Source: an uncultured Alphaproteobacteria bacterium
GTDB taxonomy: Bacteria; Pseudomonadota; Alphaproteobacteria; RF32; CAG-239
DNA: 59,489 bases
Reading direction: 5' to 3'
NCBI GenBank assembly: GCA_944391435.1
Contig: CALXTP010000084.1
Coordinates: forward strand, 1 to 59,489
This document shows positions 8,406 through 18,942 of the stretch, piece by piece; the first letter of the stretch is position 1; each line of letters begins with the position of its first letter. The notes under the pieces are model-generated. The model worked only from the letters and a program-made list of their open reading frames with translations. It was not told the origin of the DNA and made no database searches. The translations under genes were made by a program, and so were the position numbers.

Positions 8406-9757
8406 ATTCCCATCTCCTCAAACAATACCGTCAAAATTCCGGTTGCAACAATCATCCACACCAAAGCCGTTACCACGGCGCCGGTCGTCGCTTTGCCGAC
8501 GCTGTCGGCATCTCTGCCGGCATTAAGCCCTTCATAACATCCGCACAGCGAGATGATAAAGCCGTATACGACACTGTGAAACAGACCCACCAGAATATTT
8601 TTGAGGCTGAGCGCTTTGACGGAATAATCCCAATAAGAAGACGAAGACAAATCCAAAAAGCTGACCCCGACCACGGCACCGCCCAAAATCCCCAGGGCAT
8701 CGGCCAGCAGAGTGAGAAAAGGTATGGTCAGCACCAGGGAAATCAGCCGCGGTGCCACCAAATAATCGGCAATTTTGACACCAAGCGTTTTCAGGGCGTC
8801 AATTTCTTCGTTAACCTGCATGGTGCCGAGCGTAGCGGCATAAGAAGAACCGGTGCGGCCTGCCATGATGATGCCGACCATGATGGCCGCCATAATGCGC
8901 GTCATACCAACCGCAACCATGCTTGCCACATAAATGCCTGCGCCGAACGTCCGTAGCTGCAAAGCACCGACAAAAGCCAAAATCAAGCCGACCAGAAAGC
9001 TGACCAGCGCAATAATGCCGACAGCCTTATAGCTGCAATCGCCGAAAATAAACCAAAAATCCTTGCGCCGCCAAACAGCCGTGCCGATACAAAAACGCCA
9101 TAACGCCCCAAAGGCCTCCCGTATAAACCGGCAGACGTGTTTGATATCTTGATAAAAAGAAAAGCTTTTTATGCCGATTCGTTCAAACAATCCGCTTTTA
9201 TTTTCCGTATTTTCGGGCGGGATGTTTCCGCCTTTCAGAGCCAGTTGCAATACGTCTTGCACGTTTTGCGGCAGGCGGGAGAGGTTAAGCTCTTTGCCAT
9301 GCGATTTCAAAATTTTGGCAATGTGAAAAATTTCCGCCGCCGTTGGCGAAGAATAAGCAGCCCCCTCCGGCAAAACCGCAAAAATATTGCGTACATCCCG
9401 GCTTGCTGCGACAATGTCATCAGCGGAGATTTTGTTGTTTAAAAGCTGAAGGTTGTCGTTGCGGGGCAGGGGGCTGGCGCTGTTTTCCTTTTCCTGAGCC
9501 TTTTCCGAAACATCCGCTGCAGCCGTTTCTTTTCGGATACCGCTTGCGGCGGCAATATTTCCGCCATTATCCGGGGCGCTTGTGGCTATGCTGCCCGCTC
9601 CTGCCGCCACATCGGCACTGTCGTTGCCATTATCCGGGATGCCTGCGGGATTTGCCGTATGCCCTGCCTTTGATAAATCCGTAACAGGGGCTTTGGGCAA
9701 GTCCGGACAGATACAGAGCAGCAAATCATCATTTATTTTTTTTAATTCAATTGCCAT
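8402..9757 (-). CDS. mlaE: MlaE-type permease with split N-terminal STAS-like domain
   Basis: 451 residues, long for MlaE (about 260). The C-terminal part (about 200-451) is a normal MlaE permease: an interface helix, about five TM segments, and MAGRTGSSYAATLGTMQVNEEIDAL in the conserved loop. Residues 103-175 look like the end of a STAS domain (SSPTAAEIFHIAKILKSHGKELNL), and 1-26 like its first strand. Between them (about 27-100) is a disordered Ala/Gly/Asn/Asp-rich insert with internal repetition. STAS-MlaE fusions are known; the insert is the oddity. It is the first gene of the four-gene operon. Confidence 0.88.
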   Translation of the reverse strand: MAIELKKINDDLLLCICPDLPKAPVTDLSKAGHTANPAGIPDNGNDSADVAAGAGSIATSAPDNGGNIAAASGIRKETAAADVSEKAQEKENSASPLPRNDNLQLLNNKISADDIVAASRDVRNIFAVLPEGAAYSSPTAAEIFHIAKILKSHGKELNLSRLPQNVQDVLQLALKGGNIPPENTENKSGLFERIGIKSFSFYQDIKHVCRFIREAFGALWRFCIGTAVWRRKDFWFIFGDCSYKAVGIIALVSFLVGLILAFVGALQLRTFGAGIYVASMVAVGMTRIMAAIMVGIIMAGRTGSSYAATLGTMQVNEEIDALKTLGVKIADYLVAPRLISLVLTIPFLTLLADALGILGGAVVGVSFLDLSSSSYWDYSVKALSLKNILVGLFHSVVYGFIISLCGCYEGLNAGRDADSVGKATTGAVVTALVWMIVATGILTVLFEEMGI

Positions 9758-9847
9758 GGTTTGTATTTTTTCCTATCTTTTATCCCCTTTGGGAAAATGC
9801 TTTTATGCCCTTGTCTTATTCCGGACGGAAAATCCCCTTTCAAACTC

Positions 9848-10708
9848 TTAAATTTTCTTACAGTTTGCCATACAGACTTCAACGGCAGCCTGGTTGGCGG
9901 CGTCGTGTGCTTCTTGCTGGGATGTGCCGTTAAGCAGCGATGTGATAAAAGCGCCGGCAAAAGCATTTCCGGCACCATAGGCAAAAGCCTGCTTAACGCT
10001 GCTGCTGTTTCTGACCACGGTAACCTCGTTTCCGTAAACGCGGCTCTCCCTCGTAACGTCCGTAATAATCAGATATTGAAGCCCGAACTCTTCTTTAAGT
10101 TTCAGGCACATTTCTTCCGTAGAGCCGCTCATCCGCAACAGTTGCTTGATAATTTTGAGCTCGTCAACATTCAGTTTTAAAACGTTGGCTTTTTGGAGCA
10201 GGGCTTTGATGGTTTCTTTGTCATAATAATCTTGGCGCAGGTTAACATCAAAAAATTTAAAAGCCTGCTCAGGCGCCGCATCAATCAAATCCAACATCGT
10301 TGCCCGCGAATAGGGTTTGCGCAAAGCCAGCGTCCCGAAAAAAACGGCATCGGCGCTGCGGATGCATTTGTCTGCCGCTTCCGTATAAGGGATATAATCC
10401 CATGCGGCATTTTCAAGAATATGTGCCGTGTGCCTTCCATCCGAATTTTTAAAAATCAAAACCCGCCCGGTCGGATATGGCGTTACCGCCAAAACGGGAG
10501 TAATGTCATTTTTGTTGAGTTCGGTAATGACCTCCCGCCCGAGATCATCCGCGCCTATGGCGCTGACAAGCGAGCCCCTGGCGCCGAATTTGACGGCATG
10601 GTTCAAAAAATCGGCCGGTGCCCCGCCGAGCTTACGGCTGTCCGGCATAATATCAAAAACGACTTCGCCGATGGCAACGACATGAGGTTTTTTATTTTTT
10701 CCCGTCAT
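9848..10708 (-). CDS. PfkB-family carbohydrate kinase homologue, catalytic Asp replaced by Asn
   Basis: 286 residues of the ribokinase/PfkB fold, closest in pattern to fructokinases: GEVVFDIMP at the start, the GGAPADF sugar-contact loop (normally GGAPANxA), GADDLGREV, FDVNLR, and the C-terminal anion-hole motif. That motif reads AYGAGNAFAGAF, where active members have DTxGAGDxF. The Asp that deprotonates the sugar hydroxyl is Asn248 (AAT codon at 9965-9967). GAGGGG precedes the ATG. The protein may be inactive, a binding or regulatory protein, or an enzyme with altered chemistry. It is not obviously in an operon. Confidence 0.85.
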   Translation of the reverse strand: MTGKNKKPHVVAIGEVVFDIMPDSRKLGGAPADFLNHAVKFGARGSLVSAIGADDLGREVITELNKNDITPVLAVTPYPTGRVLIFKNSDGRHTAHILENAAWDYIPYTEAADKCIRSADAVFFGTLALRKPYSRATMLDLIDAAPEQAFKFFDVNLRQDYYDKETIKALLQKANVLKLNVDELKIIKQLLRMSGSTEEMCLKLKEEFGLQYLIITDVTRESRVYGNEVTVVRNSSSVKQAFAYGAGNAFAGAFITSLLNGTSQQEAHDAANQAAVEVCMANCKKI

Positions 10709-10772
10709 AGCCCCTCTGTTTACAGATAAAAGTTAAAATTTAGTTAAGAGTATAATCGTTTTTTTCTGAGAG

Positions 10773-12305
10773 TCAACGCGATTCATACTTGTGCAAGCGC
10801 AAATTTAGGCTGTCTTCCAATATTTTTCCGGTTTGCACCGAGGAAATTTTGCAAAGCCTGGTGGGTTCCCCTCTGCGATACCAAGATTGGTAAGAAAGGC
10901 AATCGGCCTGTTTGCCGAGTGCGTTATAGCTGTCCAGAGCAAAATGCACCGCATCCGGCTGCTGATGGTAAAGGTTTATGTTTTTCATAACCGACGGCAG
11001 GCGCAAAATTTCTCCGTGCGGACCGACTGCAGCCAGGCAGGTGTGTTCCGGCAGGTAATATTCGCAAAACAGGTTATTGTTGTCAAAAGCGATAATAGGC
11101 AGTTCTTTGGGAACAAATTGGCGAATGTCGCTGACCAGCTTCTGCGTTCCCGGGTCAAAAGAAGACGCCTTGATATCCAGATACGAGGGGATAAATCCCA
11201 GCACCGCCGCTATCAGAAATCCGCAGTTCAAAAAGCGGATTCGGCACAAAACCAACGCCCCGGCCGCATACCATAACAAAGCAAAGGCCATCATATAACG
11301 TGCCGTCAGCATCGGCCGTACCCAAAACGACAAAGCCAGCAGCAGCAGATAGCTGCCGATAACTGCAAAAGAAACGGCATAAAAAAACTTTGCCTGCCGT
11401 TTATTTTTTGGATTTGCCACATTTTGAGCGTTACCAACAATCTGCGGGCAGAAAATACCGCACCAGACGGAAAAGCTTAATGCCGTTGCGGCAAAAACGG
11501 TCAGCAAAAACAGGCGTGATTGTAAAATCTCTTCATACAGCGGCGAAATAAAAAATGACGGGCTCATCAAAACGAATGACATATTGACATACCAGTATTG
11601 GCCGATGATGCCGCCGGTTTTAAGCGGGACGGAGAGCCATGGCGCAAAGCAGAGAGCGCATACCGCCGCCGTTGCCAGCAGTTTCTTTATTTCCGAAGTT
11701 TTTTTGTGCCGCCATAAGTCAAGCAAAATAAAGCCGTATAAAAACATCAGCAGGAGAGCACAGTAATAATGCGTATAAAGCGCCGCCGCCGTTGCCAGGC
11801 CGAATTTGGCATAGTCGCCGCGTTTGGGCGCATCCGCGAGCCTAAGGCCGTATACGGCAGCCATAAGCAACAGCAGGGCAGAAAGCATATAAGCGCGTAC
11901 CTCAAACGCCAGCCATAGCGAATGCGGCATCAGCATAATAAGCGTCATCAGCCACAGCGCCGCTTTATCGCCGTAATCGCGCCGGAATGCTGTCGCCGCA
12001 AAAAGCTGCGCCGCAGGCAACAGGATGAATGACGCAAAATGGGCACCGAAAATTTCATAAGATTCCGGAAACAGCACCAAAACGGCTTTCAGGTACAAAT
12101 AATAAAGCGGCGGTTTGGAATCTTCGGTAAACAGGAGATGAAACATCTCCGGCAGGCTGTCTTTTGCCATCAAAACCGAATAGATTTCATCTGTCCACAA
12201 ATTGATATTGTTGATAAGCGGTACATAAAGCAATGCCGTCAGCGCGATAATCAGCCCTGCCGCAACTTTGAAATCCGGAAAAATATGATGTAAAAGGAAG
12301 CGCAT
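10773..12305 (-). CDS. GT-C (family 39/ArnT-like) membrane glycosyltransferase
   Basis: 510 residues. TM1 is followed by NLWTDEIYSVLMAKDS (about residues 34-49), whose DE pair is the acidic motif of the first periplasmic loop in GT39/ArnT enzymes, and by SKPPLYYLYLKAV. About ten to twelve further hydrophobic helices follow, then a soluble periplasmic tail of about 140 residues. Such enzymes transfer a sugar from a polyprenyl-phosphate donor to lipid or protein on the periplasmic face. The acceptor is unknown. No clear Shine-Dalgarno site. Confidence 0.8.
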   Translation of the reverse strand: MRFLLHHIFPDFKVAAGLIIALTALLYVPLINNINLWTDEIYSVLMAKDSLPEMFHLLFTEDSKPPLYYLYLKAVLVLFPESYEIFGAHFASFILLPAAQLFAATAFRRDYGDKAALWLMTLIMLMPHSLWLAFEVRAYMLSALLLLMAAVYGLRLADAPKRGDYAKFGLATAAALYTHYYCALLLMFLYGFILLDLWRHKKTSEIKKLLATAAVCALCFAPWLSVPLKTGGIIGQYWYVNMSFVLMSPSFFISPLYEEILQSRLFLLTVFAATALSFSVWCGIFCPQIVGNAQNVANPKNKRQAKFFYAVSFAVIGSYLLLLALSFWVRPMLTARYMMAFALLWYAAGALVLCRIRFLNCGFLIAAVLGFIPSYLDIKASSFDPGTQKLVSDIRQFVPKELPIIAFDNNNLFCEYYLPEHTCLAAVGPHGEILRLPSVMKNINLYHQQPDAVHFALDSYNALGKQADCLSYQSWYRRGEPTRLCKISSVQTGKILEDSLNLRLHKYESR

Positions 12306-12437
12306 GTACTAAGACTTTCATTTAAAATATGATAAAGCATAAAAAGAAAAGTGCAGCCCGTCAATTGCCGAAATCCTTTTGCGCACAACGGAACAAGTCT
12401 GCGCCGGCAAAAGGTCGATTCCTCCAATGGGTTTAAT

Positions 12438-12471
12438 CAAAAAAACTGCCGTCCCTTGCGGTAACGGCAGT
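12438..12471 (-). terminator. Terminator of the atp operon
   Basis: Stem ACTGCCGT/ACGGCAGT (12445-12452 with 12464-12471) followed by seven T on the minus strand, 40 bases after the atpC stop. Confidence 0.8.
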
Positions 12472-12511
12472 CTCGTTTCTTTTCGGCTCATACACCTGCG
12501 GCATGCCGGAC

Positions 12512-12880
12512 TCAACGCCCGGGTTTCTCCGTTTTTAGATAATCGCACAACCATTTGTAAAAAGGATTGGGAAAATCGGCATAAAGAGCCTCCGCCTTTT
12601 CAACCGTCAACTCTTTGCGTGCCAACGCCGATTCGGTCAAAATCGTGCAGGTATCGTCATGAATGTCGGCCGCTCCGCCGGATATCAGCCATTCTTCTTC
12701 CACGCCGTTGTTTTCGTTCAGCAGCCTGACCGACCCCATATCCAGCGCCATCAGCGTCGGCGCCCTGCCTTTGATGACCGTCAGCGGCTTGTCATCGGAC
12801 GGCAAAAATATCCGGTATGCTTTTGTGCTGAGGGCAAGCCTTTCCGGCATATAAATTTTCAGCTCAATATCCGCGGCCAT
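12512..12880 (-). CDS. atpC: F1 ATP synthase epsilon subunit
   Basis: 122 residues with the N-terminal beta-sandwich pattern of epsilon: LKIYMPERLALSTKAYRIFLPSDD, then WLISGGAADIHDDTCTILTESA. It links the gamma rotor to the c-ring and can inhibit ATP hydrolysis. The usual C-terminal helical hairpin is short, as in several Alphaproteobacteria. It is last in the operon, 3 bases after atpD. Sequence identity is less distinctive than for the other subunits, but position settles it. Confidence 0.93.
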   Translation of the reverse strand: MAADIELKIYMPERLALSTKAYRIFLPSDDKPLTVIKGRAPTLMALDMGSVRLLNENNGVEEEWLISGGAADIHDDTCTILTESALARKELTVEKAEALYADFPNPFYKWLCDYLKTEKPGR

Positions 12881-12883
12881 GGC

Positions 12884-14452
<1,569 letters not shown>

Positions 14453-14521
14453 TCATAAGCCGTTTTTACGTTTCGGCCAAAACTTTTATCCTGCCGCCGT
14501 TCCGGCAGAAAATAAATTTTT

Positions 14522-15436
14522 CTACATTGCCTCCGCCCCGGCCACAATCTCCGTCAGCTCGGTTGTAATGGCCGATTGCCTGAGGGTGTTATATTTAAAC
14601 GTCAGCGAGTTAATCATCTCGCGGGCATTGCGGTTGGCATTATCCATAGACCCCATGCGCGCCGCGTGTTCTGACGCCTGCGAATTGATAAGCACTTCAA
14701 ACATGGACGTACGCATGTAAACATCAGACAGCTTTGCCAGCATGGATAATATATCCGGCTGATAATCATAAAAAGCATTGCCGATACGGTCGGCCATGGC
14801 ATCTTCCTCCGTCTGTTCAATGCCGAAAGGGACAACTTGTTTTGAAACCAGCGTCCGCGACAGGCCTGACAGAAAATCGCTGTAAACAATCTCGCAGATG
14901 TCGGCATGATATTGTTCTTTTTTTTGGCACACGTCATGCAAAAAAGACAAGGCTTCTTCATACGTCAAATGTTTTTTGATAACATTGGGGTAATTGCTTT
15001 CAATATCCGTAAAGCCGAGGCGTTTCAACGCCGTATATCCTTTTTTGCCATAACAAAAGACAATGGTTTCTTTGCCTTGCTTGTGCAGCTCATCAATCCG
15101 CCGTTTGGCTTCTTTGGCAATTTGCAGGTTATAGCTGCCGCACAGGCCACGGTCTGATGCCAGTACAAAGAGGGCATAGCGCTTGGGGTTTGGCGGTTGC
15201 CGCAACATCTGCGGCAACACAAAGCTGATGCCTTGTTCCGCTTCTTTGGCGTGAAGTGCAGCCAAGACGTTTTTGATATTGCGGATAATCATTTTTTGGA
15301 ACAGCTCGCTTTTATCCAGCGTCAATTGCGCCCGGCGGTATTTTGATGCTGCCACCATTTTCATCGCCGAGGTAATTTTTTGCGTGGACTTAATGCTTTC
15401 AATGCGCGTCCTCAATTCTTTTAAACCAGCCATCAT
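14522..15436 (-). CDS. atpG: F1 ATP synthase gamma subunit
   Basis: 304 residues. The N-terminal helix LKELRTRIESIKSTQKITSAMKMVAASK and the C-terminal helix ARMGSMDNANRNAREMINSLTFKYNTLRQSAITTEL form the rotor coiled coil; between them is the Rossmann-like domain with SDRGLCGSYN. Length and motifs are normal. The 102 bases between it and atpD include a CTGCCG/CGGCAG hairpin near 14495, perhaps a processing or attenuation site. Confidence 0.97.
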   Translation of the reverse strand: MMAGLKELRTRIESIKSTQKITSAMKMVAASKYRRAQLTLDKSELFQKMIIRNIKNVLAALHAKEAEQGISFVLPQMLRQPPNPKRYALFVLASDRGLCGSYNLQIAKEAKRRIDELHKQGKETIVFCYGKKGYTALKRLGFTDIESNYPNVIKKHLTYEEALSFLHDVCQKKEQYHADICEIVYSDFLSGLSRTLVSKQVVPFGIEQTEEDAMADRIGNAFYDYQPDILSMLAKLSDVYMRTSMFEVLINSQASEHAARMGSMDNANRNAREMINSLTFKYNTLRQSAITTELTEIVAGAEAM

Positions 15437-15745
15437 CAGCCCTTTCTATTTTTCTTGCGGTTGTCGCTAACCTTGTCCCTTTCTATTTCTTTTTGCGGTT
15501 GCCGCCGGCTTTAGCCCTCTCTGATTTTTGCGGTTGCCGCCGGTTCTTTTTGTGCGGGCGACAACCGCGCCGGAAAACCGAAACTCAGGAAGCAATGAAA
15601 CATCATAACCGTATCCAAACGCCAAATTTTTAATCCGTCTGCCTTCCGGTTTCACGTCTAAACTTTCGCCCTCCGGCTTTGCCCTTCTTGCTTCATTGCT
15701 CCAAAGCTTCTATATGCCGTCGCCGTCTCCCGTTGCTTATGCCGC
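15437..15745. other. atpA-atpG intergenic spacer with short repeats
   Basis: 309 bases inside the atp operon, where most bacteria have a short gap. It contains three copies of TTTTTGCGGTTGCCGCCGG or a variant (about 15453-15470, 15490-15508 and 15524-15542), plus inverted material GGCGACAACCGCGCCGG near 15558. Two short minus-strand ORFs (15467-15655 and 15658-15870) have odd composition and overlap atpA or lack a ribosome site; I do not call them genes. Confidence 0.55.
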
Positions 15746-17323
15746 TTAAGCGGCTGTGGTGTCTTTTGCGGCAGCTTCGTCGGCTTTGGCCTTTTTGAAT
15801 GCCGCAACACATTGTTGAACAAACGCAGCAAGCTCTTTATCCAGCTCTTCCGAGATAATTTTCTTTTCACGGATTTCTTTCAAAAGGCTGCTTCTCTCGC
15901 GTTTGAAACAACCGAGCAGATACGTTTCAAACTCTTTGACTTGCTTAACCTCAAGCTCATCCAAAAAGCCCCGTGCGCCCGAAAACAGTGAAACGACTTC
16001 TTCTTCAAGTGGCAACGGATGATAAACCGGCTGTTTCAGCAGTTCCGTCAGTCGGGCGCCGCGTTCCAGCAATTTTTTGGTAGAAGCGTCCAAGTCGGAA
16101 GAAAACTGTGAAAAGGCAGCCATCTCGCGATATTGCGCCAAATCAAGCTTCATCGTTCCCGCCACTTGCTTCATTGCCTTAACCTGTGCCGCAGAACCGA
16201 CACGGCTGACCGAAATGCCGACATTGACTGCCGGGCGGACGCCTTGGTAAAACAGTGCCGTTTCCAAAAAGATCTGTCCGTCGGTAATGGAAATAACATT
16301 CGTCGGAATGTACGCCGATACGTCGCCAGCTTGCGTCTCAATAACCGGCAGAGCCGTCAGCGAACCGCTGCCTTCTTCTTCATCAAGTTTGGCGGCGCGC
16401 TCCAAAAGCCTTGAGTGCAGATAGAACACATCGCCCGGATAAGCCTCGCGCCCCGGCGGACGACGCAACAACAGGGACATTTGCCGATAAGCCGTCGCCT
16501 GTTTGGACAGGTCGTCATAAAAGATAACGGCATGCATGCCCCTGTCGCGGAAATATTCGCCCATGGCGCATCCGGCGTATGGGGCAATATATTGCAACGG
16601 TGCGGCGTCAGAAGCCGTCGCCGCCACCACGATGGTATAGTCTAGTGCGCCGTAATCGCGGAGAGTTTTGACCACCTGTGCCACGGTAGAGCGCTTTTGC
16701 CCGATAGCGACATAAATGCAAAACAGTTTGTCTTTGTCGCTTTTAGCCGCATCGTTGGTCGCCTTTTGGTTGATAATCGTATCAACGATAATGGACGTTT
16801 TTCCGGTTTGGCGGTCGCCGATAATAAGTTCGCGTTGCCCGCGTCCGATAGGGATAAGCGAGTCAATCATTTTCAACCCGGTCTGCACCGGTTCGTGCAC
16901 GCTGCGGCGCTCAATAATTCCCGGTGCACGCGTTTCCACGTTGGCAAACTCTTTGGTTTTGATTGCGCCCAGTCCGTCAATCGGCTGTCCGAGGGCATCT
17001 ACGACGCGCCCCAGCAGTTCTTTGCCGACCGGAACGCTGATAATCGTTTTGGTACGCTTAACCGTATCGCCTTCTTTGATTTCCGCGTCTGAACCGAAAA
17101 TAACCACGCCGACGCTGTCTTCGCCGAGATTAAGGGCCATGCCTTTAACGCCGGATGAAAACTCAACCATTTCGTTGTATTCTATGCCGGTCAGCCCGTA
17201 AACGGTAGCAATGCCGTCGCCGACGGAAAGAACGCGTCCGACTTCTTCCATATCCGGATTAAAGTTGTACTGTTCTATTTTCTCTTTCAGAATTGCGGAG
17301 ATTTCTTCTGCCTTAACCGCCAT
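15746..17323 (-). CDS. atpA: F1 ATP synthase alpha subunit
   Basis: 525 residues. Walker A is [28 protein letters not shown] and [23 protein letters not shown] are canonical, and the arginine finger lies in [11 protein letters not shown]. The non-catalytic subunit completes the nucleotide sites of beta. The C-terminus (about 500-525) is an Ala/Lys-rich extension ([16 protein letters not shown]). It starts 48 bases after atpH. Confidence 0.98.
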   Translation of the reverse strand: MAVKAEEISAILKEKIEQYNFNPDMEEVGRVLSVGDGIATVYGLTGIEYNEMVEFSSGVKGMALNLGEDSVGVVIFGSDAEIKEGDTVKRTKTIISVPVGKELLGRVVDALGQPIDGLGAIKTKEFANVETRAPGIIERRSVHEPVQTGLKMIDSLIPIGRGQRELIIGDRQTGKTSIIVDTIINQKATNDAAKSDKDKLFCIYVAIGQKRSTVAQVVKTLRDYGALDYTIVVAATASDAAPLQYIAPYAGCAMGEYFRDRGMHAVIFYDDLSKQATAYRQMSLLLRRPPGREAYPGDVFYLHSRLLERAAKLDEEEGSGSLTALPVIETQAGDVSAYIPTNVISITDGQIFLETALFYQGVRPAVNVGISVSRVGSAAQVKAMKQVAGTMKLDLAQYREMAAFSQFSSDLDASTKKLLERGARLTELLKQPVYHPLPLEEEVVSLFSGARGFLDELEVKQVKEFETYLLGCFKRERSSLLKEIREKKIISEELDKELAAFVQQCVAAFKKAKADEAAAKDTTAA

Positions 17324-17371
17324 CTCACTTTCCTTTCGCCTTACTCGTTACGAATAACATTTTCCCTCCTG

Positions 17372-17929
17372 TTAAGCCTTGCCTTGTTTAATCAGGCTTT
17401 CTATTTTATTAAGCTTGCTTTCCAGCGTATCGTCAATCAGCTGCGATGCAAAGCGCACTCTTAATCCGCCCAGAACTTCCGGCTTGATAAAATATTCCGT
17501 CATGACCGTTCCGCCGAGTTTTTTTTCCAAAACGCTGCGCAGCCGTTTGTCTTGTGCCTCCGATAAAGGGACAACCGTATCCACGGCCACCCGGATAATG
17601 CCTTTGTCTTCATAATAAAGGCTGATAAACTCGTCGGCAATCAGCCCGATGATGTTCAGCCTGTCGTTGCCGGCAGCCAAAAGCATTGCTTCTTTTGAAA
17701 TATCCGAAAGCTTAATTTTTTTGGCCAGGTCGGCAATAATGCGTTTTTTGACCTCGTCATCATCGGCCGGCGCTGCCAGCAGCTTCCAGGTTTCGGGGGC
17801 AATGCGGCAGGCGTCTTTGATTTGTTTAACCTCATCAAAAACTTTATCTTCCGCTTTTTTGTCTTTGGCTGCATCCAGCCATGCCCGCGCATAGACGGAA
17901 GCCATTTTATATTTAGAAACTTTTTGCAT
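17372..17929 (-). CDS. atpH: F1 ATP synthase delta subunit
   Basis: 185 residues with the delta/OSCP pattern: KYKMASVYARAWLDAAKDK at the N-terminus and the C-terminal signature LGGLRVRFASQLIDDTLESKLNKIESLI. It holds the F1 head to the peripheral stalk. It is first in the operon; GGAG lies 12 bases before the ATG, so translation may be modest. The Fo genes (atpB, E, F) are not in this window, as expected where Fo and F1 are separate operons. Confidence 0.95.
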   Translation of the reverse strand: MQKVSKYKMASVYARAWLDAAKDKKAEDKVFDEVKQIKDACRIAPETWKLLAAPADDDEVKKRIIADLAKKIKLSDISKEAMLLAAGNDRLNIIGLIADEFISLYYEDKGIIRVAVDTVVPLSEAQDKRLRSVLEKKLGGTVMTEYFIKPEVLGGLRVRFASQLIDDTLESKLNKIESLIKQGKA

Positions 17930-18088
17930 AGGCGCTGTTGTCTCCGATATTTCCTGTTTAGGTTTTGTCTTTTTGAAAACCTTTTAACCATGGCTAACAC
18001 AAAATTACTTATTTTAAATTAAAATTTCCACCCTTAAACGTATTTTTTCACAATCAAATTGCAGAAATTGGTATGGAAACGGAAAATA

Positions 18089-18123
18089 TAAAAAAAAAGA
18101 ACCTCCCGTTAAAAAACGGAAGG
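18089..18123 (-). terminator. Terminator of the 18159-18806 gene
   Basis: Stem CCTCCCGT/ACGGAAGG (18102-18109 with 18116-18123, one mismatch) followed on the minus strand by a T-rich run of about nine. Confidence 0.7.
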
Positions 18124-18158
18124 CGCGAAGATACGCTTGCACGGGCCTTGGCCGCGCT

Positions 18159-18806
18159 TCAGGCTTTGGCCATAAAAAAGCCGATGCAGAGTAAAATTGT
18201 ACGGTCAAACCGCGAATTTCTCCCCGTGCAACGCTCAACGCCGAGATTGTCATAAAGCTCGTTGCCGGCAATAAACCAGCCGTTGCGGAGCATTTTGAAA
18301 TACCCGTCGTTAAGAAAGGCGATTCGCTTGTTGTCGGCATCGTATAATCCCGGTGTGCACGAACCGTCGCCGTTGCCATGGCAGGCAATGTAGTATTTTC
18401 CGTCTTTAAAAACCTCTGCGTTTTTTAAGCCGGTGCCGATACATTTTCCGTCTGCGGCAAACAGGCTGAAGCCGGTTTCGCCTTCCAGGCGGTAGCACCC
18501 GTTGGAAAAGAGCAGGGCTTTTGCGCCAAAGGGGCAGAGTTGCTCGCCGTCTTTGGAAAAAAGGGCACTTCCTCCGTCATTTTGGGCAATGGTAAACTTT
18601 CCATCCGCAGCGTTAAAAACACGCCTGACGTTCCCGAAAAAGAACGGGCATCGCCCCGGAAAGAAAAACTGGGCCAGATTATTTTTCAGGATAACAACCG
18701 TCCAGCCGTTGTTTAAATATTGAACTCTTTTAATAAGCTCCGGTGCCGTCCGCGAACGGATGTCTTCGGAAAGCGGCGTTTTACGAAATAATTTTGTCAG
18801 TTTCAT
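18159..18806 (-). CDS. Hypothetical protein with WG-like short beta repeats
   Basis: 215 residues, not assigned to a family. The sequence alternates short strands and turns of the type LFSKDGEQLC, LFAADGKCIG, VFKDGKYYIA, LYDADNKRIA, which resembles WG repeats (x-DGKxG), suggesting a beta-propeller-like or solenoid fold. There is no signal peptide. The leader is AT-rich without a ribosome site. The tail of the 55826-56695 protein has a similar LLKDGKAKLYD pattern, so the two may be related lineage-specific genes. Confidence 0.6.
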   Translation of the reverse strand: MKLTKLFRKTPLSEDIRSRTAPELIKRVQYLNNGWTVVILKNNLAQFFFPGRCPFFFGNVRRVFNAADGKFTIAQNDGGSALFSKDGEQLCPFGAKALLFSNGCYRLEGETGFSLFAADGKCIGTGLKNAEVFKDGKYYIACHGNGDGSCTPGLYDADNKRIAFLNDGYFKMLRNGWFIAGNELYDNLGVERCTGRNSRFDRTILLCIGFFMAKA

Positions 18807-18942
18807 AAAAAATCAAAATAATTAAATGTCCGAAGAGGAAAATAAGTAAGTTTTTCGGTGTTGTCAACCGGAAACGCAAAAAAAAGTCCGGCCGTGTGCG
18901 TCTAAAAAACACTCATGCCTTTTTTATTATCAGCCCGCTGTT

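Noticed and set aside
15467..15870. Two short minus-strand ORFs between atpG and atpA
   Set aside because: They run through repeats or overlap the end of atpA, with basic low-complexity products.
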